Origin: Megalobrama amblycephala | Taxonomy: Eukaryota > Chordata > Actinopteri > Cypriniformes > Xenocyprididae | DNA: 64,000 bases | Assembly (NCBI RefSeq): GCF_018812025.1 | Contig: NC_063051.1 | Span: forward strand, 4,403,896-4,467,895 | Direction of reading: 5' to 3' | Shown here: positions 49,205 to 63,480 of the stretch, piece after piece | Layout: every line of letters starts with the position of its first letter | Numbering within the stretch: the stretch's first letter is position 1 | Notes under the pieces: generated by a model | What the model saw: only the letters and a program-made list of their open reading frames with translations | Told to the model about the DNA's origin: nothing | Database searches by the model: none | Made by a program: the position numbers and the translations under genes

Positions 49205-50080
49205 ATATAAGTGATATTCTTGGAGGTAATCTTTTGAAAAATTTCATTGAGAACAATTTCATTTTCATTAGCTTTTTGTCAGCATTTCCTTTTGCTCTCG
49301 GTGTGAATATCCCCTTAAAGGGTTAGTTCACCCTTAAAATTCTGCCATTAATTACTCCTTAATGTTGTTCCACGTCCGTAAGACCTTTGTTCTTCGGAAC
49401 ACAAATTAAGATATTTTTAATGAAATCGGAGAGTTTTGTTTTCCCCCTCATAGAGATACAACACAAAGCACTTGCGTCGCTTCATAAAACTGAGGTTAAA
49501 CCACTGGAGTCACATGGAGTACTTTAATGATGTCTTTCCTACCTTTCTGGACCTTGAAATTGGTAGTTGTGTTGGATCTCTATGGAGGGACAGAAACCTC
49601 TCAGACTTCATCAAAAAGATCTTAATTTGTGTTCCGAAGATGAACGAAGGTCTTACGGATGTGGAACGATACGAGGGTGAGAAATTAATGACAGAAATTT
49701 CATTTTCGGGTGAACTATCCCTGTAAGACCTCTTCATATTGAGTGTGTAATCTTGGCTATTGTTTTCCCCCCACATTTAGCATTTATTTATAAATAAATA
49801 CATACATCTATACATATTGCATGCCTATGGATCGCAAAAACTAATCCCTACAGATCCTCAGTTTTTACCCAGATGTTGCAATCTATAGACAAACAAACAA
49901 AAAACATAATAGAAAAACATAGAAAAGCCATAGCAAGAAAGCGGTGTGAAAAGAAGTGAAATTTTCTTGGAGGCTGATGAAAAACCCTGTTGTAATTTTG
50001 TGAATAATTTCGTTGCATTTTTCATAAGCTTTTTTCAGCAAATCCCATTGCTCTCAGTGTGAATATCCCCTCAAGGGACG
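49205..50080. repeat. local direct duplication (copies ~49205-49322 and ~49950-50080)
   Basis: Both copies read cttggagg ... cat(a/t)agctttttt.cagca ... ttgctctc(g/a)gtgtgaatatcccct. The match runs about 110-120 bp with scattered differences. The second copy ends about 20 nt from the w3 donor. The foldback MITE starts exactly where the first copy ends. Confidence 0.75.
49314..49727. mobile_element. foldback MITE, 'gttagttcaccc' family, 414 bp
   Basis: Left arm ggttagttcaccc ... cgtaagacctttgttcttcg and cggaacacaaattaagatat pair with right arm atcttaatttgtgttccgaa ... cgaaggtcttacgg ... cgggtgaactatccc. Arms are over 90 bp. Same family as 12564-13094. Confidence 0.88.
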
Positions 50081-50100
50081 ATGGGTGTGCTTGTTCTTAC

Positions 50101-50242
50101 CCTGAGTGAGGGAGTGCAGGGGCAGAGTCTGGTTAGGCTGAATGGACAGCAGCCCTTGTCTCTGCAGGCTCAGGAGATGCTGCTGCTGGAGCTGCTGAAC
50201 CTGGAGCAGCTGCTGTTGGAACGCCAACTGCTGTGCAGACAC
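50101..50242 (-). CDS. foxp1: foxp1 exon w3: Gln/Leu-rich region
   Basis: Encodes window residues 78-124 plus the first base of Gly125. It starts [14 protein letters not shown] and contains [16 protein letters not shown], close to mammalian FOXP1. It is 142 nt, entering at phase 0 and ending after one base of a codon. Acceptor ctcggcag and donor gtaaga are both good. An in-frame Met appears if the ORF is read back across the acceptor, but splicing of w2 to w3 keeps the family sequence, so that Met is not a start. Confidence 0.96.
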
Positions 50243-50402
50243 CTGCCGAGGGAGAGCGGAGAGAGGATGAGAGGTCTACATATCATCCTCACACTCACAA
50301 ACAATTATGTCAACACGTGCACAAACATACTTATTCACTCAGGGCCGATAAACACACACATACACACACAAACAGGCACGGGCAGGTACTTTCCCATATT
50401 CC

Positions 50403-50570
50403 CGTACCCTCTTAATTAACGAGGAGTCGGGGAGGCTTGTGACAAATAATGAAATGTTGTTAATCATTCCTAATAAGAGCCACAGGATTTTAATTATGGC
50501 CATTCATAACTCCGCAAACAACCTGTGACTGAAAGGAGCTCCTTAATATTCAGCGCTGCGTAAGTGCAGA
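50403..50570. other. candidate conserved noncoding element near exon w3
   Basis: Contains ccctcttaattaacgagg, aataatgaaatgttgttaat, cattcctaataagagcc, attttaattatggcc and ccttaatattcagc. Repeat-free. Confidence 0.45.
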
Positions 50571-50979
50571 GCCAGGGGAGCCAACCGTCGTCTCCTTTGG
50601 ATAAATCAGGGGTGTGAAGTAACAGGGTAACCGTCCAATAGGAGAGCTGAGCGGTATATGTGCCAATTTCATATATTTTTATTTTGTGATTAATTTTCTC
50701 ATGTTTATCAAGTTATTTCTGAGGCAGGGAAAATTTGGATGCAAGACTATGATTTTTTTTCTTCTTTATTATAAAATGAATTATGCACATTAAAACATTT
50801 ATGCATAAAATAAACAGGGTAAATTTTATTTTTTATTTAAGTCTTTAATTGTTTTAAAAGGTAACATTTTACAAAAGGTTAAGTTCATTGATATTTTACA
50901 TTCTTATGTCAATATTCTTTTATTTTTATTATATTTTTTCATAAATATATTTAATTTTTGTGTTTCATTAATGCATTAG

Positions 50980-51315
50980 AGTGGACACTCTGGAAAAAGC
51001 CTTCTGAAGTAAAGCGATGCATCTGTGTAAGAAAAATATCCATATTTAACAAGTTATAAAGTAAAATATCTAGCTTCCACTAGACCGCCTTCCGTATTCA
51101 ACCTATGTAACGCCTCTCACAGTTCAAAATGCTTATGCTACGTCCTACTCCTTCCATATTCAACTTACGAAAATAGCATAACTGACGCAACCTCAGTTAC
51201 GCTTTTTTCCCCATTGTAAAGCTTGGACGAGTCAGGATATTTATTAATATAACTCCAATTGTGTTCATTAAATCTTGAGGTGATTTTCATTTTAAAGTGA
51301 ACTAATCCTTTAAAT
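50980..51315. repeat. dispersed cyprinid repeat with 'cttccgtattcaac' words
   Basis: agtaaaatatctagcttcca, ctagaccgccttccgtattc and tacgcttttttcccc, ending in aaagtgaactaatccttt, a foldback-family end. Recognised as a common zebrafish/carp repeat type. Confidence 0.6.
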
Positions 51316-52132
51316 CATGACATGCATTGCAATTTATGTATCATATCATGAGGAAGTTTGTGTTGTGTCTTACGGTAATATACACCCTCACATCTGGATA
51401 GATGGGACGGAGTGTAATGAGAAAGGAAAGTGCCAAAGGAAATTTTGAGAGGAAGAGGGGAGAGAGTTAGTAAAAGTGGAAGGGAAATAGGGAAAAGAGA
51501 GTGTTGAAAGACAGAAGGAGAGGGAGGAACGGGCGAACGAACTGCTGCGTCGTCAGAACGATAAATGGGAGGAAGTTATCTAACATCCCCAATCGCCCCT
51601 CAGTTAAAACAAATGGGCGAAGTTATGGAGATACAGGGCTATTGAACCCTACCGCTGACCCCTTTCAACACTAACACTGTTGTTTATGACCTCCTCAATG
51701 CATTATAATAGCTTTGTGACAACGACTAAACATCCGTCATAATCACGGGACTGTTCCTTGGAAGGTTTCGGATGGACCCGAGGTGAAAAACCAGACCCTG
51801 ACGATCATGTTTGTTGGTACATTAAAGCGCAAACATGTCTTTGCCAAGCTGTGGGCCGCACCCTCTTCCCAAACACAGGATGCTTCACTTTGTGTTTACT
51901 TCTCCAAACAGAAGGCGCACAAAAAAGGTCCCGCAGCACAGGCGCGGACAGGTCAACCTTTAGACCCAGAACAGATCTGAAACAGCCTGATAAAGTGCTT
52001 GCTCTTTTTTCCACTTTCATTCATGGTCCACCCATCCTCATCTGCCTGTCAAAGGTCTGTTTCTTTTTCTCTCTCTCCCCACTCTAACCCTGATCACGAG
52101 GCTTTAAACATACAAATGCTTCAATGTCAATG

Positions 52133-52285
52133 GTCAGAGCTATGGTGCAGCGGTAGCACAACATATGCACACGCTGTGGTGCTCCCAGAGAGAAGCAGGT
52201 TCAGGTCCGGGTCATGTCCTGATCACACTACCCTTGTATTTTCTTTCGCTATCCTGACACTTAAAAGCAAAAGGTCCATTAAAAA
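52133..52285 (+). mobile_element. tRNA-derived SINE
   Basis: Box A-like tggtgcagcggtagc at 52143-52157 and box B-like ggttcaggtcc at 52199-52209 have the order and approximate spacing of a Pol III promoter. It lacks cloverleaf pairing and anticodon structure of a real tRNA gene. An A-rich tail follows near 52280. Confidence 0.65.
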
Positions 52286-52337
52286 ATATGCAATGATGAG
52301 ATGAGACTGAAAATGACTGTTTTTAAATTGTTAAATA

Positions 52338-52781
52338 AAGGAGCTTTTCCAATGCGTGGTATGACTCGGCGCGCTGTACTTTGGCTCAGTTTGCTTTTCC
52401 ACTGCAGTTTAATACCGCTTCAAAGTGGGTTGAATTATAGGCTGATTGTTATAGTTGCGCTGCCACCTCGTCTACTGACCGCGATACAGCCATTTCTTTT
52501 TTCAAGTTGCGTGCAACGGTCATTTAAAAATGTTGTGCGAACAAATGATACTGCGGTGGCTGTTGCTGAATGTTTAAATCTAGCGGGTTTGGTGTCCCTT
52601 GTCGCGAATCCAATGATGATTTTCTCTGACGAATCAGTGATCTGCAGTGTTCAGACATCACATTTTAGTATCGGTATGGCTCGCTTGGAACCCAGGTGGT
52701 ACTAAAAAAAAAATACCAGGTACTGTACACAGTGGAAACCCCCCAAAAATTAGCCGTACCATGCAGTGGAAAAGCACCATA
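52338..52781. mobile_element. MITE with 'gcttttccactgcatggta' inverted ends
   Basis: Left gagcttttccaatgcgtggt and right gtaccatgcagtggaaaagc are inverted copies. An inner copy of the motif is cttttccactgcagt at 52395. The 134-aa ORF inside it has no recognisable transposase motif. Confidence 0.8.
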
Positions 52782-53423
52782 AGTTCATATAAGAGCCATC
52801 ATCTACTTTTAAATCACTTTAAAAGGCTCAAAGCTACATAGCACAAAATTAAAAACTATACCAAATTGATTTAATTTGTGATTTGACTGGATTGTGAAAA
52901 TTGGCTATATATAACTCTGAGTTGGAGAAAATTGCATTTTTAGGAAAGCATGTGAAAAACATGTTTATTTAATATTGTTAACTGTGCATATAAAACATTT
53001 ATTAATAAAATAAATTGGGTCACTTTTGATTTCATTATGTCTTTAAAGTCACCATGAATCCAAAATTGACAATTTTTATTTTTTTTCTGGAATATTGCTG
53101 CATTTATTATAAGTGATTTATCCAAGCACATCCTTTTATTTTTACATTTACGTAATACTTAATCAAAATAACTTCCTCTCCCCCTTGCAATGACATTTCT
53201 TCACTTCTCTTATGACATGTACACCGGTGAGAGGGCAGCCCATCAAATCCTGATGGAAAACTCAAGTCCCGTCCAACAATTTTATTTAGTTTGAGAAGCC
53301 GTTATACGCCACAAAGTTGCAACTTCTGTTTCATGCTGACTTTAATTGTTAAAAAAATTTAATTAATTAATATTGATGCATAAGGTATTATATAATTTTA
53401 CAGCATTTACTAGTGTAATTTTT

Positions 53424-53765
53424 GGTAACACTTTACAGTAAGGTTTCATTAGTTAACATTAGTTAACTACTTAAGTTAACATGAACTAACAATTAACAAT
53501 ACTTCTACAGCATTTATGATTCTTAGTTAATGTTAATTTCAACATTTACTAATACATTGTTAAAATCAAAAGTTGGATTTGTTAACATTAGTTAATGCAC
53601 TGTGAACTAACATGAGGAAACAATGAACCGCTGGATTTTTATTAACTAACATTTAACAAAAATGAATAAATACTGTAACAAATGTATTGCTCATTGTTAG
53701 TTAGATCAAGTTAGGTAAGACATTAACTAATGGTAACAAATGAGACCTTACTGTAAAGTGTTACC
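53424..53765. mobile_element. MITE with 'ggtaacactttacagtaagg' inverted ends, 342 bp
   Basis: Left ggtaacactttacagtaagg, right ccttactgtaaagtgttacc, an exact 20-bp inverted pair. Interior has many gttaacattagttaa words. Very frequent fish element. Confidence 0.92.
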
Positions 53766-53939
53766 TAATATTCATTTATTAAAATCGAAATGTTAAAATG
53801 TATTTTTGTAAAAAAAAACAAAAACAAAAAAATATATTAACACATACTGTAAAAGTATTGTTCACAGTAAGTTCATGATAGCTACTGCATGCTAACAAAT
53901 TGAACCGTATTATAAAGTGTATTTATTTCTTTATCTGTA

Positions 53940-54900
53940 CATCACCCTGAAGGATGGCCTGGGCTGCTTGAGATCTTCCTCCGCGCACGAGCGTTAACCT
54001 AACGCCAGCCCGGCATAGCGAATGGGAGGTTAACTCGGAGTGGCACGCGAGAGAGGCGAGAACAGAGCAGATGACAACATGATCCAGACTGACGCTGGCA
54101 GGCCCTTTTATTGCCTCGCCTCCAATCCAAAGTTAAAAATCTTTGAAAACCTAAGAAATTTTGTTGTCTTTTAAATAAAAGAGGCACAAAGCAGCAGCGG
54201 GGGGTTATTGTCTGACCCCCGTGGGGGGAGTCGCTGCAACAATTCCTATTCCATCTTTTGATGGCTGCGCGAGAGAAAGCCGAAGGAGGGGGAGAGAGGG
54301 AGCGCGCGCGAGAGAAAAACACGCACAGACGGAGGAGAGCCTCTCGAGGGCTGCATCAAATTCCTGTGATCATACATAATACTCTTTAAAATGGTGTTTT
54401 TCTTCCTGTTCGTCACGTTCCATTCAGCTGATCAATTGTTTCTCCTTTTGACGGTGCCACCCTCCTTTTTTCAACCCCCCTCCCATTCTAGAGTTCCCTT
54501 CCCCTCATCTGTCCTTCTAACACGAGAAAGGGAAAGAGAGAGATAGAGAGAGAGAGAGAAAGAGTGACAGCTTCTGTCAGAGGCAAGAGAAACAATCCTG
54601 TCGCATTGATTTATGGAGGCAACACACCACAACTTGTCCAAACTGAAGCCCCCAGTTCATTAATTAGCGAGCTGGGGGACTTTGAAGTAAGCATGTGAGA
54701 GTGTGTGTATGGCTGTGTGTGTGTGTGTGTGTGTTTTTTACAACATTCGCCTTCATTTATACGCTCTCTCCGGTTACAGAACGAATCTCTCGGTGGGGAA
54801 GTTAAGAAGTGAAACTTTGATTGTCTTTGAACTGCTTTTGACCGCATAATAATCGCTTCTTTTGTCCAGAGCATTGCCTTATCCTGCTGTCATTAGAGCA
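53940..54900. other. GC-richer repeat-poor block, candidate regulatory region
   Basis: Contains cgcgcgcgagagaaaa at about 54302 and several purine tracts, plus a (TG)10 run at 54714-54734. Composition differs from the flanking AT-rich DNA. Nature uncertain. Confidence 0.35.
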
Positions 54901-55494
54901 GCCAGAAACACAGCTGGTGATACGGCCTTAAAATGAAGGAAGAGAGAAAGACAAAGAGGTAGAACACTTCAGATATACAACAACTGTGCTGTGCCATATT
55001 TCTGTCAACGGGGAAACCTCACGTGCCCTTCAATCTGTTCATATTGTACATTTATATATAAATACACAGACAACTCATAATAGGATCTATACAGATTCTG
55101 CAGTCAGATTCTCTGCAGAATCGCAAAGACCATTGAAATTCTCCCAAATGTTTGTTTGTTAAATATTTTGGCCAATAAGTACTTTCAGATTGATTTAATA
55201 CATTTCACTGTAACAAAATTGCCAAATAAGCATGGAAAAATACAGAGAAAAATACTGGGCCAACTCTAACAATGTGTCCTAACCAAGTTTGTGGTTTTTT
55301 GTCCTCGGACACTGAATAGGAAATATGAAGCGACGCAATCACAGCCAATCAAAATATTCACTACCATTCAACATTTTTGGGAAAAAAAAAAAGAAAAAGA
55401 AATAAATGCTGTTTTTTGCAACTGTTTTCTATTCTTCAAAAAAATCCTAAAAATTGTATCAAGGTTTCCACAAAAATATTAAGCAGCACAATAT

Positions 55495-55625
55495 AAGAAA
55501 TGAGCACCAAATCAGCATATCAGAATGATTTCTGAAGGATCATGTGACACTGAAGTCTGGAGTAAGGAATGCTGAAAATTCAGCTTTGCCATCACTGGGA
55601 TAAATTTCTTCAAAATAAATTAAAA
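55495..55625. repeat. dispersed repeat, second copy of the 21930 family
   Basis: Shares tcagcatatcagaatgattt, catgtgacactgaag and gctgaaaattcagctttgcc with 21930-22170. Confidence 0.75.
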
Positions 55626-56033
55626 TAGAAAACATTTTTGTATTTATTTTTTCCCCCAAATCTAGTGTATTTATTGGTGTCTAGTTATCTAGAGCATGAT
55701 TTTGGACCAATGAGATTATAATGCAGGGGCGACGTCACAGAAATAGATCAACGTTTTATCCTGCGACTGGTTAGCACAAAAACTTAAATTAAATTAAAAA
55801 AAGGTTTTAGCATTCTTACAATATAGTGTTACAATCGGTTAGGATGCGGTGCAGAAATACAAGAGCAGGACAGGGTTCTTCCCATTGTCAAATCTCAAGA
55901 TAAGACGACATAGTGGCACTGGAATGATTTTGCTTCTGTACTTCTGTTGGTGGGAAACAGCTGCTGGATGCATTGGGGGCAGGTAATGAACACCAGGGCT
56001 GAGAGTGTGTGTAAAGTAATGCAGTCAGCATAC

Positions 56034-56126
56034 CTCTTTACTCTGCTGTTTGCTGCCATGCTGCTGCTGGATGAGCTGAAGGTGGAGTTGTTCTTGCTGT
56101 TTCTTGTAGAACTCCTGGAGTTGCTG
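56034..56126 (-). CDS. foxp1: foxp1 exon w2: Gln-rich region continued
   Basis: Encodes window residues 47-77, beginning QQLQEFYKKQQEQ and ending in SKQQSKE. It is 93 nt and phase 0 at both ends. The donor is gtatgc. The acceptor is a tandem NAG-NAG (cag-cag), so the exon may start at 56126 or at 56123, adding or dropping one Gln. EFYKKQQEQ is a fixed FOXP landmark. The block after it is short, where FOXP2 has its long poly-Gln. Confidence 0.95.
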
Positions 56127-57383
<1,257 letters not shown>

Positions 57384-58129
57384 CTACACAAACACAGAAA
57401 GAGGACGAACATATGAATACAATGGCAATTGGATAATACACTAAAGATAACACATGTCCTATCATTAGCCTGTCACCAGATGAATGTGCTATGAGATCAA
57501 GATCTATTTCTCAAAAACCACCTGAGGAGCTTTCAGAACCAGTGATACGAGAAGCCAAAGCTGCACTGACTGATGGGAGACTGACAGATACAAAGAGAAA
57601 ACCCATACACACACAAACACACTCGAACAACCAAACAGCGTCCCCATCATCAAACGTCCCACTCCAGTGACAAGGCCACTGGCCATTATTCTGGAGTGCT
57701 GTCCATGTTTTGCTTGTGACTGTGTGAATACGTTTTGTATTATCATTTTTTTCATGATTGTTTTCTCCCCTCTTCATCAGCGTGAAGCGTCTTGTCCCTG
57801 CGATACTTCACTAAAATGGGTCACAACTCTCACGGTGTACCATTTCGTTGTGTACATAAACTTAAAATCGCTGAATATCAATTAACATGAATGTAACCGT
57901 GTCAGTGCAGGATGCGTTGTCGACTGTGTTCTTTTGTTAGTTTGTCAAAACAATTTATGAGTACAGAAAAAAAATGTCCCTCTCTAAAAAAAAAAAAAAA
58001 AAAAAATACATGAAAACAACACATTAAAGGGCACACAAACAAGCTCAAGCAGAATAAAAAGGGTGCACATATTATGGCCAGAAAAGAAAATGACGTGTGA
58101 TGACATTGAGAGGGTCCTCGTGCTGTTGA

Positions 58130-58900
58130 CAGGGGTCTTTAATTAGAGGAGAGGCTGTGTGAATACGGTACACGAGTGCGTCTCAGTGTCAGCCTTTTTC
58201 TATGATACGCCGTGCCATTAAAATCTCCTTTGTGACATTGGGTGACAAACCACGTCTGTGCTGAACTTGATAGCGGCGGGCATTTGCAACTGTTAACATA
58301 TCCCCAGCGTGTTTTAGCGAGCGTGTGCGAGATCGCAGATGTATGTCTCACATCTGCTCCTGATTGTCCAGACATCAGGGCGACAGTTTCCCTCCACCAA
58401 GGTTACCCCAATTGCATCTCTGATTCAAAACCGCTGACAAGCGTTTGAATTTGTCACATCTCGATGAATCTGTTCCCTCCGTAAGGGGCGGGGCTAACTT
58501 CCACATTGCCTCCGCCCATTTCAAACTAATCTAAATATAACAACAAAAAAAACAAAACACCTTGAATGAACTTCCTAAATACATGCAATGTCACAAAGAC
58601 GGGGTTGAATTTGTTATAAACTCATCACCAAAATGGATATGTGGTGTTTGGAAGCAAAGTTGAACACATAAGCAGGCGCCTCAACACACGGTTGTTACGT
58701 CTTAATATGCGGCCCATTTTTCACTTGGCTTAGCGCACCATTTGCATAGGCTGCACCCCTTGATTTCTTCATTTCACAGTCATTATGCACTCATGTCCTT
58801 ATTTCTCAGCGCCACTAATTTTGATGAACTATTCTGAAGGTCAGAGAGGCAGACGAGTGGGTGGTGAGACAATACGAGCGAAAACACACAGACAACACCA
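58130..58900. other. candidate conserved noncoding region upstream of w1
   Basis: Repeat-poor, with gtgccattaaaatctcc, gcaccatttgcatagg, gtcattatgcactcatg and gccactaattttgatg. A GC box ggggcggggc lies at 58485-58494. Composition only. Confidence 0.35.
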
Positions 58901-59679
58901 GTGGCACGTTTGTACATTTATACTTGACTGAAATCCTTGCCAATTTGGTTAGTTTATAATTGCCAATTTGGATGTTTCCGATTTTTTGGTAACAACTGAA
59001 AGTTCGAAAGAGAAACTGATTTTTTTTTTTTTAAACTTAAATTTACTTACGAATTTGATTTAATCAGACTTAAATTTTCAACAAAATCTAAATACAAACA
59101 TTTACACTTGGCAATAAAATGGACTTGCTAATTTGGACATAATTTTTATTTCACATTTTTTTCTTGTAAAATTTTCATAAATGTTTTGAGAAAAAAATTT
59201 TAGGCTTTGAACAATTTTTTTCTTAATTCCAAATAAAGGCTTACAACTTAAACACAAACATTACAACTTGTATTAAACTTTGTTTTTATGAGTTAATTTT
59301 TTTCTTTTGCACATTTCTGAAAAAAAATTAAATAATCGTAACTGAAATTACCAAACAAAAAATGTTCTAATATACTAACATATTTAATTTGCGTTTTTAT
59401 AATTTTTTTGTAAAAGGTGGAACTGTACTCGAAACATAAATTTACTTAGCAGTTCCAACTACCAAATAAAGACTTTTAAACGTCTGATGCAAATGTAAAA
59501 GCTTTGTAAAAAACTAACAACTAAACATTTACTAACTTCTCAGGGCACAACAAATTACAAAGCCAGCCTGTTCCAATTAAACCCTTTATATCCACACCTT
59601 AAGAGACACACTGACACCAGCTTCACACCCTCATTTACTGCATGAGTGTGTGTGTGTGTGTGTGTGTGTGTCCACTTCT

Positions 59680-60180
59680 ACCAAACCTCAGCCCTAGCGG
59701 AAAGGCTATTACAGCTCACATTTTACTGCCCATTACCACTGAGGTCATTAGTGGAGAGAGGGATGGGCCTCCTCTTAACCTATTGATCATTGTAACTACT
59801 AGCATTTAATCCGCTGGTGAATGAGCTGGAATCTCTTTAAGACAGGCCTGCCGCAGAAGAGAAGCACTTCAGCTGAAAAATATCATCCTGGCCACTATAT
59901 CAGCAGCACTTAAGAGGAGTGAGGGATACCGCTGCTTACTGCTCAGAGCTGTTCGCTCTTCTCCTCTGGCCGTAATTGTGGAAGTGTGCGGAATGAAATT
60001 ATGAATTGTGGTAAATGGCCATATCACTTGATAAGAGGTGAGGAAAGAACAAATACATATTTCAAGCCATCTCATAATGAAAGCGCTATGAGATAAAGCA
60101 TATATCTGGTTAAACGAGATAGAATGAATTTTATGAATGCATATTTCAGTCGTCATGTGGGCAGTTTTAAAGAGCACAAG
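59680..60180. other. candidate conserved noncoding element upstream of w1
   Basis: Repeat-free with gcccattaccactgaggtca, gtcattagtgg, ctagcatttaatccgctgg and gccgtaattgtgg. Composition only. Confidence 0.35.
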
Positions 60181-61689
60181 ACTTGTTTGCTAAGAAAGAG
60201 AGAGAAAGAATTGTTAAGAAAGAAAGAAAGTGAGCAAACTTGAGAAAGCTGACGGTTATGAATTTCACTGTGGAGAGGTGTAGGCCAGGTGTGAGTGTAG
60301 CGCATTAACATACACACAGAAAGTGTAACATACTCAAACAGCTGCTATGTGACTGTAGGCAATGTGCTAGCGCAGGCCTGCTGTCCACAGGCCCTACCCA
60401 AACTATACACACACACACATCATACGCTGTACACTCAACATTCACATGCCAACACATGCAAACATCTGCAATCTGCAAAAATGTATAAGTGAGCCTGACA
60501 CGTAATGTTTTAAAATAAAAAAAATATTAAAAACGGCAAGAAACTTTTAAATGTAAAAAAAAAAAAAAAAAAAGCATAAAAATGTAAAAAAAGATGAAAA
60601 GATGAATATTAAAAGAGAAAAAAACAAAAAAAAAAAAAAAACACAAAAAGCTAAAGTAGGTAAATGTAACAAAATGCAAATGTAAAAAAAGAAACAAAAT
60701 GTAAAATAGGTAAAATGTAACAAAAAGATAAAATAATAAAATCATTTAAAAAATATTATGTAAAACATATATTAATTTTAATCGCTTTGCCTCTTCAATC
60801 AAACATAAAAGTGCAAACATTTGTGGGTTAAAATTAACGATTAAGTATAATGTTATTATTATTTTTTTTTTACTCGAATGTGTTGAATCGCAATGCCAGC
60901 TGGAAGAATGTACTGGACGCAGCTGCGGATCCAGCTCATTTGAGCCTGGCGCTCAAATCCACCGTCCAGTTCATCTTCAGCCCATGACTATGAGCAGGAA
61001 ACGGCATCCAAAAATACGGCTCTAACGAGGAAACATCTGACACACATCTGACAAACCTCAGAAACACTGATACTGACTTAATGAAGAACGCATTCTTCCT
61101 GAGAGAGCAAAATGTCATGCACGGAGAGAACGAGAGAAAGCGGGAAAGAGAGATAGGCAATTAAGATGAAGAGTGAAGGGGGGCAACTTCAATCAGAGCG
61201 TCTCGTACATTGAACTGGCCGTACGGAAACAGGTTGCAAAGAAAGAAAGAAAGAAAGAAAGAGGGCAGGAAAAAAAAAAAGAAAATCAAATTTTAATGCC
61301 AGCTCCCTGGTGTCATCTTGTTTTGTCAGGACATCAAATAGAATTGAGAAGTACAAAATAACAAGCCCTTGAGAAATCAGAGGAGGTTTGGTCTGTTTGA
61401 AGCCTCTTGGTTTACCTTGTCCGGAGAAATGGGGAATAGCATTGTCCGTACGCTCATTTGGCACGGCGTGCCGTGAAAAAAAAAGAAAGGATTTCATATT
61501 ATGTGCATTCTGTAATTATTCATTTGAATGTACAACTTTAATTTCTAGAATTGTTTTTCTTTTTCCAAAATTTCTATTTCCATTCCTAATGTAATAAATG
61601 GAGATATTCTTGTCTAATATTAATGCATTTATGAAAACATGCATGTACTATTATTATTATTATTATTATTATGAAACAAACAAACAAAA

Positions 61690-62050
61690 ACAAACTCTAG
61701 GGCTGAAGCATAGATATATTCATCTCCCCAGCCGCTTCTGAATGGTGAATAATTCCTTTCCCTCTTCCTCGCTCTGGCTCTCGCGCAGCCCGTTTACAGT
61801 TCACATAAACAGGATAATCATAGTCACATTTTCTGCCCATTTACCGAGCAGATTTTGTGGGGGGAAAGCGGCCCATTCAAGGCAACTGTAAAAACAAAAA
61901 TCCAGATTGCGCTTTAATTAACTTCTAAACCACAAACAAACAAGTTCTCAGCAGAGTTGGCCCGGTCTGCCGTAAAACAAACAAGCAGGGGCGAAGGAGA
62001 GCATGAGGTTCAGCTTTGCCTTTCCCACACTAACTAAACCCCACTGCAGG
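61690..62050. other. candidate conserved noncoding element upstream of w1
   Basis: Repeat-free with gatatattcatctcccc, ggtgaataattcc, ggataatcatag and gcgctttaattaac. Composition only. Confidence 0.4.
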
Positions 62051-63109
62051 TGGGTGTCCCGAAGGGGTGGACCATCAGCCCCAGGACCCTCTGGGGATGC
62101 TCACTTAATCTTGCGCACAAACTGAGGTTGAGTGCATTATGGATGTGGCACAGGCATGTGTCGTGCCTTGATGTGTTGGCTAAGTGGGATTCAAGCACAA
62201 AAAATAAACACACAATCTATCCCTTTTTTTTTTTTTTTTTTTTTTTACTGATTTTTCTCACAATGAAAACAGCATATTGAATTCATATTTATAGTTTTAT
62301 ATTGAATATCCTGACCCTTGACATCTACTGCTTTCAAGTCCTCCTGGGAAGTACCTACTTATGAGTTCAGAAATTACGACGTGCTGTATGCTCAAGTGAT
62401 TGTGGTCAGAATTAAATGCACCCTTTGGGCAAATTCATAGTTATTTTTCCAGTTTTCACTTCCCAACAAAGACAGCTTTGTTTAGTTCTAGTACCACTAA
62501 ATAAAGAGCAAAGGATGTGCATTAAATGTACTGTAAAATTTATTTAATGTTTATCCAACGCAACTAACAAATGAGGAACATCACAAGCAACTTATAAAAA
62601 ATATTTCAAATGTATTGTTATTAATTTTATATTATTATTTTTTAATTAAATATTTATTCTTGTGCTGCCACAAAGAATTATAGGACATATTTCTGGTTAA
62701 TTAAAAACTAGACTAAATTAGTAATATTTTTCTTTGCAAGCCATTCCAACTATTCTTCATCAGCAGTTTACAACATGTTTTACAATTACAGTTTATAATC
62801 AAAACCCAATTTTCTACCACCATGATTCTTTACTAACATGTTCCCAAAACATTTTCTCACTGGTAAATATGACATTGTGGTAGAGATTTCGTAAAAACAA
62901 CCTTACAGACATGACTGGCAGCAATAATCATTTTGAACCTCAACACAACCCCAGGTGACCCTTGACGTGACTCTCCTCACACACACTAAAACAAGACCGC
63001 TGAATGTCTCCCGCTCAACTCAGTCTGACATGTGCCATTAAAAACAATGGTGTCGACAAACTCCCTTCGACCACTTTACACCTAACCTCCCCCCCACCCC
63101 CCCTCGCTC

Positions 63110-63480
63110 TACTCATCCCGCTGATATGATTTATGGTTTACCAGCTCAGCGAGGTTACGCAACGTCGCGCATGCCTTCAGATGTGTTATTGGAGTCGGTG
63201 GAGATTTAATTAAGATCACAGTCGCACAAATCCCCCTCAAATTGAGAATTTACTCGAGACAATGGTCGTCAAATCCTCGCACGGGAGAGGTCTCATTCTG
63301 CACAACGCCAAATGACAACAACGCTAATCCTTGTTTCCATGACATCACATGAAGGTTTTGGTAAATTGCGATTTGTGTTTTGATCAGCCACGTTGTGATG
63401 TTTGTTGTCAGGGTTGATTATTGTTGAGTGGAAGATACTGTTAGCATGTGGCAAGAGCTAATATGCACAACGAAGACATA
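63110..63480. other. candidate conserved noncoding element upstream of w1
   Basis: Repeat-free with gtggagatttaattaagatc, ctgatatgatttatgg and ctaatccttgtttcc, and balanced GC. Composition only. Confidence 0.4.

Larger units (their letters stand above)
43526..50100 (-). other. foxp1 intron w3-w4
   Basis: 6.6 kb, the longest in-window intron. Candidate conserved blocks at 43526-43830 and 45100-46620, an (AC) run at 43861-43886, a dispersed repeat at 44320-44640, a foldback MITE at 49314-49727 and a local duplication at its end. The ORFs of 130-148 aa near 43553-45120 have no family motifs. Confidence 0.75.
50243..56033 (-). other. foxp1 intron w2-w3
   Basis: 5.8 kb. Holds a candidate conserved block (50403-50570), repeats at 50980-51315, 52133-52285, 52338-52781, 53424-53765 and 55495-55625, and a GC-richer block at 53940-54900. 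Confidence 0.8.

Noticed and set aside
52143..52209. Possible tRNA gene (box A and box B)
   Set aside because: Pol III boxes are present but spacing is long and no cloverleaf or anticodon arm can be drawn. Better explained as a SINE head.
52301..52705. 134-aa plus-strand ORF
   Set aside because: Lies within an inverted-repeat MITE (52338-52781) and shows no transposase motif.
58485..58545. GC box and TATA-like ctaaatataa as an internal promoter
   Set aside because: Two short motifs about 40 nt apart on the plus strand, opposite to foxp1, with no transcript-like ORF downstream. Likely chance.
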